From NCBI GenBank assembly GCA_036971615.1, contig JAYKKR010000004.1, forward strand, positions 2,378,421 through 2,442,420: DNA of 64,000 nt, given 5' to 3'. Source of the DNA: Amyloporia xantha. Its lineage: Eukaryota > Basidiomycota > Agaricomycetes > Polyporales > Adustoporiaceae. Positions 56,036-64,000 of this stretch are shown in pieces; position 1 is the stretch's first letter; the number at the start of each line of letters is the position of its first letter. A model generated the notes under the pieces. That model did no database searches. It was given only the letters and a program-made list of their open reading frames with translations, and had not been told where the DNA came from. The position numbers and the translations under genes were made by a program.

Positions 56036-59000
56036 TCAACAATCGCCACTAAATAACCGCGACTCAGCAACTGACACTGGACAACCGCGACTGCGTGACG
56101 CGCCGCGCCTTGCATGGGTATCACAGGCCTCATCTTCTTCTTTGTCCATGGCCACGTTTGGCCACTTTCCTAGGACGAGGATTATCATCTTCCTCTGAAT
56201 CTTTCTCCTCCTCGTCCTCCTCATCCTCCTCCTCGAGAGCGGGTAAAGCAGGCGTTCTGCCCCCGGCACCGCAACCGCAACCTCTCGCGCGGCCTGTGGC
56301 GCGAACCGTAGCACGCGCTTGGCAGGACTTGCATTGGATTTCACCTGACCGTCTTGGCTATCTGGCCTTGCATCACCTTTCCCAGTCTTATCCTGTTTCC
56401 GCGTCGTTGCGCGTGTCGCTCGTGGCTGTCCTATCGCATCTGACACGGATCCTCCTGTAGGCGCTTGAAGCATGGCCTGCTTTTCTTTCTGCGCCTTGGC
56501 CCTCGTCCATGCGCCGGGAGCAGGTCGCGAAGGTGACCCATCCTCGTCGGATTTGGTACTGTCCTTGTCGCTTGAACCGGGAGTTCTATCAACATACATG
56601 GATGACGGGCCAGCAGTATTCTCGTGGCTGGCCCCTTGATATCGCGGTCGCGGCTGAGGACGCGCGGGCCGCGCCACACTTGGCCCCGCGACAGCTGTAC
56701 GCCACTCCATTCCTCCCAGCGCGGGCGGTGCAGTTTGGGTGGTGGGCTTTATGGTTGCCGCGACAGGCGGCTGGCTCCCAAGACGGTCTCGCACTTTTTA
56801 AGCAAGGCGAGCTGCGCTTCTCCAGGGCCCTGAGCTGCGGTCCGCTTGGTCGGAACCATGGCATTGGAGTCTGCATTCAGTTGCCCACCTGCCCCTGGCA
56901 CCGCTGCTTCTTGAGGGGGTCGCGAAGGGCCCGCCTGCGCGAGGGCCACGCGCGCCCGCTTGTCCTCAATGGCTTTCTCCTTCATGGCTTGACGATCCAA
57001 ATTGATCCGCGCGATGTGGTCGACAGCCTTTTGTTTTGTTTGCTTATCCATCTCTTGCTCTTTCAACGCGCGGGACGCGACCTTCTTCTGGTGTGCAGCA
57101 GCGCTCCTTTTTGGCCGCCTCTCGCGCTAATCCCTCCGCCCATGCCCGGTCGTCTTCGGCCTCCCTCTGTAACCTTTCCTTCTCTTTCATTATAGCCACT
57201 TCCTCCCGCTCTGTCCCGCTCTGGTTGTCCTTTTTATTCGAGGCACGGGCCTCCTGAATCCCTTGCGCGTTGTCCGGATCTACACGCGCGAGCTGTTTCT
57301 TCGCAACAGGTGGAGGTTTTGCTCGAACGGCAGCCTTGGCCGTCTCTTTCGACTTCTTCATAGCATCTAGCGCCCTCTGTGTCGCTGCTAGGTGTTCATT
57401 GAGCTGTCTCAACTTGGAATCGTCATCGGCATCTTCGAGGCTGCCTTCCCCTTGATCGCGGTCTCCAGGACTGTCGCGCGCGGAGAAGGACTGTCGCGCG
57501 TCCTCGCGACCCAACTTTCCTTCATGGTGAAGGTGCTCGCGCTGTGTGGAGGATCCCGCGGTAGGCTCTTCAGTAGCTCCTGAATCTGTGAACCTTGCGT
57601 CCTGAGATTTGCCACCTTTGTCACCGCTCGAAATGTTAGGTGATGGCGGTTGCACCGTATTGGACCGCGATGATTCTCCACCAGTGGTGAGCGTGTGTGC
57701 CGCGGGCAGGGCAGCTGCCTGCGCCTCCGACTCCCTCATTACGTCACAGAGGAGCCTCAGCATTGGGTCGATTCGATTGACCACGTCCATAAAGTCGATC
57801 TGTGTGCCGACGACATGTGCAGGAATGCCTGACTGTGCGGCGTCCTCCTCTTCCTCCCACCCAAATTGAACAACCTCAAACTCGCGCGTGATTAGTCCCG
57901 CGATGAGAATGAACTGCTCAATGATCGCGCTGTACCCGGCGCTATCGCGCGGGAGGTTACCTTCTTCATCCAGATAAGGTGCATCATCCATCCATTGGAG
58001 GATCTCGTCGAGCCCATTCGGATCACTGTGCACATGCGGCGGGAGGTATCTTTCCGTATACTCCCAAGACGTCCAGCCCTGTTGGCACAGTGGCTGGGGA
58101 ACAGGTTTAGTGCCGCGCTGCAGATTCCAGGGTTAGTCGCGGTATGATATGAGACCGCGCGCCACTCACCATAAAGTTCTGCAAATTGTGAACCACTTCA
58201 AAATAGACCTCGCCCGTTCCAATTGCCATAAGGAACTTGTCTCGACGTGTCCAGCGATTTCAAAGCCCAGTTTGTTGGCTTCTCGCAAATGAGTAGGGGG
58301 TCATTCTCATCACCGGAGGCATCGTCGCTCTCGTCTCCAAAGTCGCGATCAACCTCATCATCTTCAGAGTCATCATCACGACCGCGTCCGGGGACTGTGC
58401 GGGCAGGGCGCTTTCCTCGCGCCTTTTGCTCGCCTTCCCTTTGTTCTTTTTATGCTTTCGCGCGGGCTTCTTCCGCTCCTCGATATAGGCCTCGCTGTAT
58501 TCGGCCCGCGCCATTATCGCATCGCCGGCATCATCGCGCTTGACCATATACGCCTTGAACCGGAAGGGAGAGTGGCCGCCGTTGGTTACTTGTCGGTCGC
58601 GCCAGTATTGTAGCAAGCTCCTGAGGGGTCCATCCGTCATGTGCGAAGGATCGCGCAGACCCATCCCGTCCGGCGTCATTTCGTCTTCGAAATAAAGCGA
58701 CGGATTCTGCGTGATATGGGTCCACGGCGCGCGGGCTTTTGCGCTGCCGGTCGCGGCCTCTGCCAAAACGTTAGAGACCGCATGTGCGAGCGGAAATACG
58801 AGCTCACGAAAATGAATGTTCAGGAACTCGCGGAGCATGGCTTTCAAGTCGTCCAGCTTCTCGCGGCCTTCATCTGCCTTTGGCACTGGAATCAGCGGAA
58901 GGCCTTCCGCATCCACGTCCATGGCTTCCCTTATTCGCACCTTCCTCATGGCTGCACTTTGTGACTGATCTGCTACCACTCCATCCAGGAACACATTGCG

Positions 59001-59824
59001 ACTGTATAATCCGAATTGGGTTTGTGTGTCTTCATCCCAGTTAGGCATGTCTGTGAATGGGGGTGCCCCTTCTAAATCTTTATTGTAATCGTGCCTGTTA
59101 TGCATGTCAGTATTAAATTGTCGCGCCAAAGTACAACCTCACGTATCCACCAAGATTTCCTCAGGTCCCACTTGAACCGCGGAAAACGCGACCATTCGTA
59201 CACCGTAGTCACAATAGATTTGAGTCGTAAATGCTTTGAGGCGCTGCACCAGTTTCCTTTGAATGACTCTATACAACTTTTAGCTCGACGCGCGCGACCG
59301 AAACGGAGAGGCACATACTTCCGCGACGGCAAGCTTGCAGGCCGCTTGGCCTCAGACGGGGCATTCGCCCTCGCGATATATCCAGCTTGCTCATCCGCGC
59401 TGAGTGCCTTCCAAAGCCGAGCTTGCGCGGCTGGCCACGCGCCGATATTCTTGTTGCCTATACCGTCTCCATTCGTGATCTCCTTCGAAGCCGCCTTAAC
59501 GAATTCTCTGTTCTCAAGCCCGAATTGCTCAGGGCCTGATCTTTTCCGCCCCCATCTCATTGGCTTCTTTCGCCCGCTGCCTCGAGCACCGTTGCGAAAC
59601 CATGCCGAGAGTTGCTACCCTATTGTCAGCCTTCGTTGTGCAGAGAATTGCAGCCAACATACACGTCGTAAGCCACCTTTGTCCTGCTTTGCAAGAGTCG
59701 CATGCTCTCCCTGTAATTTTATCAAGGTCGTGTCGATGATGTTTTTGCGCGTGTTCCTGTCCGCAGGCTTGAAAAGCTCGAGCTCATCACCTAAAGAGCT
59801 GGTGTGGATGCCTTTAAGACTCAT
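56036..59824 (-). CDS. Gene C2: large charged protein, homologue of C1
   Basis: The start is MSLKGIHTSSLGDELELF (59,824). Exon 1 ends in KGGLRRV before a GTATGT donor. The next exon has a WFRNGARGSGRKK segment and a stretch with HMG-box-like spacing (FVKAASKEITNGDGIGN...ARLWKALSADEQAGY). Further exons contain NRHDYNKDLEGAPPFT, EMTPDGMGLRDPSHM and SPFRFKAYMVK, all matched in C1, then Lys-rich and acidic tracts. A late exon (57,044-58,033, GLDEILQWMDDAPYLDEEG) matches GLDPVLKWLDSKPYLNKSG of C1. The C-terminal exon is basic and proline-rich and ends at 56,036. Exact exon edges are not all resolved. Probably nuclear; role unknown. Confidence 0.62.
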
Positions 59825-60276
59825 ACTGTTCGTTTTATGGTTTGTCGCGTGAGCAGATGAGTGTTGGAATTTAGTGACAAGTTCCTGTTGTGGAATTGGA
59901 CGCGCTTTGCCAGGCGCTCCTCAACTCACGAACCGCGACTCCAGTCCCAAAGCGGATTGCAGTTTCATGTCGACTGACCGCGACACTCACATCCAACTGC
60001 GGGGCCTAATATCATTGCGCTATGATTGGTCACCGAATCGCTGAGTTCCGGACATCCGCGCCGGGTCCAATATGAGATCTAAACAGGGATGTGGTCGTCA
60101 TGAGGACATACATGCTGGAACTGCGTGGTCCCGATGTCCTAGTTGTTCTGCGAACTTGGGCGGGGACGCTACAAAGCTTGCGCGCGATATCACGCACGGA
60201 AGGAATTTGGGTGAGCATCGAGACACAACCGCGACCGGTGTCCTGAAGGTCCGCGAGCAGTTTACAGTTAGCAAAC

Positions 60277-61534
60277 ATGGATTTGACGGACGAGCTTGCG
60301 GCTTTCATGCAAGTCATGTTCCGTAGAAGACTGCACCTGCTGAGACACGATGTCGGTGTGGCACCGCCACCTCCTGTGGCGTTGAATATTAGCACGTATC
60401 TTGTCGGCGAATGCAGCGCGATTGCCGACCAACTGGCTGCGCGCATTCCTTCATCGTGGTTTCGTAACAATTCTGCTTCGGAGTGTAAATCTTTGCTCAT
60501 GTCTGGCCAGTTCGCATCCCTTGGGATGTTGACAGATACTCGGATGCTTTAGGGTTGCAAGCGAACGGCCAGAACGCCAAGCTGGAAGACGCGTTGAAAG
60601 CGAAGTGGGCGCGCATACTTCCAGACAAGGTTATGTGTATTAACCAGCCGTCGATTCTGACCGACGCGCATGACCGCATCATCGGTTGGTTCCTTCCCGG
60701 TTTATTATCACCGCAACGTCAGGTATTCACTTGGTAGACCTCTTGTGTGGATACACTGAACTGACACATCGAGGTCAGAGTGAAATGGACATCGCGACAG
60801 GAGTTCTAACTCAGCAGCTCAGGCATAGTGGGCCGCGAGCAAATGGCAAGGGTTGGCGTCAGATGGGAAGTCTTTTCCGCGACCCAGCCACATGTTCAAT
60901 ACCACCAGGATGTGTGAATATATCCCCGGCATGGTATCAGCAGGGTCATGTAGTGAGTTGATGATGTCTGCCAGGAGGAAATAATGGAATAAACATTATT
61001 TGCAGGGGCCTCCACATGCGCTCAATGCATCCGCGAGTCTGCAAGGCGCCAACTTGGTGAGCGGGCGGCAATGGATGGCTGCGATCGCGTGAGACTTCCG
61101 CTATCCTATCTGCGGTCCTTGCAGTAGTTCATCCCGCATTATACGCGGCGGGTCGCGAAACCATGCGTAGATTGATGCAGGACCCATCGTTGAGGGACAG
61201 CATGCAGGGATGGGCGACACCGTTCAACGCTGTCCAGATAATATCCAACCGCGAGACACCGCGCCACCGCGACAGCAACTCGAGGAAGCCGTGGTATGAC
61301 CTCCTCGCGACATTCGGCTCCTACCGCGACCTCCATTTCGAGATGGACGGACCTGGACTGACAGTCCATTACCCACCGGGATCTGTGATTGCGCTATGTG
61401 GCAAGGTGCTGCGGCATGCTGTTCCGCCGTGTCAAGGGGATCGCGTATGTTATGCATATTTCATGCGAGACGCTATCCACACCGCAATGGGAGTGGCTGC
61501 ACCTCATTGGATGGAAACATCGTACTACAAATAG
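60277..61534 (+). pseudogene. Gene D2: TET/JBP-family dioxygenase with premature TGA
   Basis: Exon 1 starts MDLTDELAAFMQVMF (60,277). Later exons encode WDVDRYSDALG, a WYQQGHV end with a GTGAGT donor at about 60,955, and from 61,005 the catalytic half. The active site is complete: HRD at 61,265-61,273, distal histidine in LRHAV (61,415-61,417), and arginine in YAYFMRD (61,466-61,468). Upstream of it an in-frame TGA (61,090-61,092) follows AAIA. Comparison with D1 shows one extra base there, and the inserted base also completes a TCGCG word. The gene is therefore broken or carries a consensus error. It is divergent from C2 and convergent with E2, as in element 1. Confidence 0.88.
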
Positions 61535-61614
61535 AGTATAAATTGGGCCGTTAGGGGATGTCACAGTGCCAATGTAAACTCTTACTTCGGGAATAAAACC
61601 ATCGTGATACATTA

Positions 61615-63899
61615 CTATTTACATGTCGCACAAAGCGCACTGAGCGCGTCTCCCAAGGAATTGTACATCTCGGCTTGTCGCAGGGCATAGCACTTGTGGC
61701 CCGGGCCAATGTACGGGATGTTTCCGTGCGACCACCATGCATGCGCGCGTTTACGAAGCTGACTTCTGTCCACCCCATCTCCGCGACCAGAATGGTGTAG
61801 TCCTCTTGCCATCTGTCGCGGCGCGCGCGTGCTCTCAGCCAATTCACTCGGTGCACTGATTGTGAGGTTAGCAAGAGTCATCGGAATTAAATGTCAGACT
61901 TACACTCTGCCATCCAATTTGAGTGTGCACCATCTCCATGCAAGTCTACTGTCCAAATCCAGGAGAGACCAGTGTTGCGGGTCCCGCCGAAGGGAATTAT
62001 CCATGAGTGCTGTGATGGATCTGAGATTTTCGCGGACCAAGCGCTGATACTTCTGCAGTGTCGCGGGACTTGCTCCAAGACCTTCCATCGCGCGCCGCGC
62101 CTGGGTGTATATCCGCGCGTTCTCATTCACTGTTTTGTTCACCACCGCGACATCATCCCAAGAGCGCAACTTCAGACGTTGGCTCGTCGCGGCTCTCACT
62201 CCAGTACGGTAGAGTACAGAGCGGAAGCCAATCGCGAGACGAATCAGGTGGAGCGCATCATTTGCTTGGCCTTCGCGGAGACGCAGCTCCTCCTCCGCGA
62301 CCTCACCGAGATCATGGCGATGCATCACATCGTTACCTAACTCAGACGGCAGCCAGAGCGCGGCCTCCTCAGGTTCAAATTGCGCCTCGTTCTCGACTTC
62401 ACCCATCTCGTCCAGGGGATTTATCTCCTCTTCAAGGTCCACCCACTCTGCACCATCATACGGTGCACGAAGACAATCGGCGTCTTCATCGTCCAGGCCA
62501 GGCAGAAATGTCGATGTCAATGCCTGAAAGGTGTCGATTCGCTTTTGTAGCCTTTGTCTCTTCTCTTCAAGTTGCAGCTGATCTGCGAGTAATGGATGAC
62601 GCCCCAACTTCTTCTTCAAGGCACGTATGTTGAGTCTGTTTTGTGAAGCATCAACGTGTTGTCCGGCATTCAATGCATATGACCTACTGTGTCTCCTGGA
62701 TCTTCATTCCATTCGCGAGCCATTGGGCCACTCCTTGACGGTGGCCGGCATTGGTCTCCTCGCGAGTGAGATCTAATTGGATCGCGACTTTCCCTGGCGC
62801 TGTGAGGAATATTACTAGTGGTCGAGGAAGCAGCAAAACGTGATGGCACTTGCCCTTCTTCAACTGGACGTCATACACATCCATCTCTTTCACGTTGCGG
62901 TCGCGGTTCCCCATGGCGCGGGTCTCCTGCGCGGTCCAGGATTCAAGCTGCTCATCGCTCGCGGTTGCCTCCATCTGTGCCAGCACCTCGGCGCTCTCCT
63001 GTCGTCCGGCCGCGGCCTTCTTCCACTTTCGGACAAGTGAGTTCCCTAGGAGTGCACTATAATGTCACCGCCGCGACACCCTTCTGGACAAAATACGCAC
63101 CCATGCCCGTCCAACTTCTTCCAGTTGGAGTCGTTCATATGGTCGTCAATGACCTCCTTCCTATGCGCCGTGGACATCCCGCGGGTGCTTCCTGATATGT
63201 TGTTGAGGGTGCCCATAAGGTTTCAATTACCTCGCCATCTATTTGCCCCGCGCCCTCAATGAAGTTGGGAGAGTATCGAGGGAAGCAACTATCTTGATGG
63301 CCATGAACGTGGAACAGTCCAATGCCGCTCCGTATTGTCAGCCCCGGGGGCATTTTTAGGTATGGATTTCCACTGAATCGGATGTGCAGTCTCTTGCTGT
63401 ACTGGCACATAATGTCGTACATTACCAGGAGTGTTTTGATCCCCCCGAGGCTCGCAAGGACGCTGTTCAGCGCATAGTCCATATTCATTTGACTGTGAGT
63501 TGAATATGATCAGTCGCGGTCGCGCAGCCGTTGCGACGGTGCTTACCGTTCGCCTTTCTGAAAATCTACCACGGCATGTGGAACAAAGCACCCATGGCAA
63601 GCGCAGGCCGCCGCGCCAATCCCTGTAGCCTCCAGATTATGCCGGTCTGCGTTGGCCTGATTGACCGCGCGATGGTCGTGACAATCGGACTTCTATAGCC
63701 ATTTGTGAGCGTATCTCCACCGCGACAAGGTCTGTGACGGACCTCTTTGAACTCCAAGGCCACCTTTAGGTGCTCCTTGTATAGCCTTTTGCCTACCATG
63801 AACCCTTGGCCATCGCTGAGTGCCACATCGTCGTTCGGGTTTCTCATGCACAAATGCTCCGCGCTGAAGTTGCCATCCATGACGACAGAGTGCATGTAC
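61615..63899 (-). pseudogene. Gene E2: KDZ transposase, 5' truncated by the telomere
   Basis: The visible part begins at VVMDGNFSAEHL and includes CHDHRAVNQANADRHN, GIGAAACACHGCFVPH, VMYDIMCQYS, HVHGHQDSCFPRYSPNF and DGEVIETLWAP, the KDZ catalytic core. The helical C-terminal region follows. The CxC2-type cluster and start codon are absent because the sequence is replaced by telomeric repeats at 63,900. One base is missing in a C run near 63,208 (after ETLWAP), and another frame change occurs near 61,750, so even the remaining part is not intact. It cannot supply transposase. Confidence 0.92.
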
Positions 63900-64000
63900 T
63901 TAGGTTAGGTTGTGTTAGGTTAGGTTAGGTTAGGTTAGGTTAGGTTAGGTTAGGTTAGGTTAGGTTAGGTTAGGTTAGGTTAGGTTAGGTTAGGTTAGGT
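63900..64000 (+). repeat. Telomeric repeat array, (TTAGG)n
   Basis: About 20 units of the pentamer TTAGG with one variant unit (TTGTG) third from the start. The G-rich strand reads 5' to 3' towards the window end, the canonical orientation of a right chromosome end. The first repeat follows CATGTACTT of the KDZ transposase exon; in element 1 the same exon continues CATGTACTTCCATC. There is no subtelomeric spacer. Confidence 0.93.

Larger units (their letters stand above)
31957..63899. mobile_element. KDZ composite element 2, split by element 1 and truncated by the telomere
   Basis: The left terminus GAGCCCGTTCAGTCAT at 31,957 matches the complement of the right terminus of element 1 (GAGCCCATTCAGTCAT). 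A GGACGTCGGCCGACG block and 86-bp subterminal repeats follow. Gene A2 is cut at 34,159 by element 1. The element resumes at 52,478 with genes B2 (+), C2 (-), D2 (+, TET/JBP) and E2 (-, KDZ transposase). The telomere replaces everything upstream of an exon of E2, so gene F and the right terminus are missing. The GTCGCG/CGCGAC motif is abundant in both halves and rare in the insert. Confidence 0.85.

Noticed and set aside
63900..64000. Insect contamination suggested by TTAGG repeats
   Set aside because: The repeats are fused to a KDZ/TET-JBP element with basidiomycete-type introns and a fungal Zn2Cys6 protein, so the contig itself is fungal; an unusual telomere or base compression is more likely.

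Overview
The window looks like the end of a nuclear chromosome from a filamentous basidiomycete, most likely an agaricomycete. The reasons are short GT-AG introns of about 45-65 bp, chromovirus-type Gypsy and Copia elements, fungal Zn2Cys6 clusters, and KDZ transposons that carry TET/JBP dioxygenases, a combination known from mushroom-forming fungi. It ends in a uniform (TTAGG)n array with the G-rich strand running 3' off the right end. I see no housekeeping gene. Almost everything is mobile DNA, much of it nested.

Left part (1-31,956): a mosaic of AT-rich elements and retroelement remains. It holds two copies of a hairpin-rich repeat (1-541 and 30,090-30,597) and a truncated Gypsy element (4,456-10,236). 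It also holds a Copia element (18,560 to about 25,100) interrupted by a solo LTR and by a 3.6-kb element with hAT-like ends. Five elements of a family ending in CATCAGGAAAAA (1,036; 2,070; 14,678; 20,729; 26,811) appear to make 2-bp target duplications; one of them splits exon 1 of a Zn2Cys6 gene (13,082-16,390). A long inverted repeat lies at 16,694-18,582, and an orphan KDZ-element end at 11,118-11,341.

Right part (31,957-63,899): two related KDZ composite elements, one inside the other. Element 1 (34,160-52,470, 18.3 kb) is bounded by terminal inverted repeats made of 86-87-bp units and by a 7-bp direct repeat. It carries six genes: A (-, SP/LD-repeat protein), B (+, Zn2Cys6 plus coiled coil), C (-, acidic/basic protein with a weak HMG-box-like segment), D (+, TET/JBP dioxygenase), E (-, KDZ transposase with a CxC2-type cysteine cluster) and F (+, small unknown). 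Element 1 sits inside element 2, which starts at 31,957 and resumes at 52,478 with its own B, C, D and E genes. Element 2 stops inside its transposase gene, where telomeric repeats begin.

The most unusual observation is that each element is saturated, in exons, introns, spacers and terminal arrays, with its own short motif: ATGGCG/CGCCAT in element 1 and GTCGCG/CGCGAC in element 2. The motif switches at the element boundaries. Because each element also encodes its own diverged Zn2Cys6 protein and its own TET/JBP enzyme, I infer a self-recognition or anti-silencing system with element-specific DNA address codes. Several element genes carry single-base frameshifts, so they are either decaying or affected by consensus errors.
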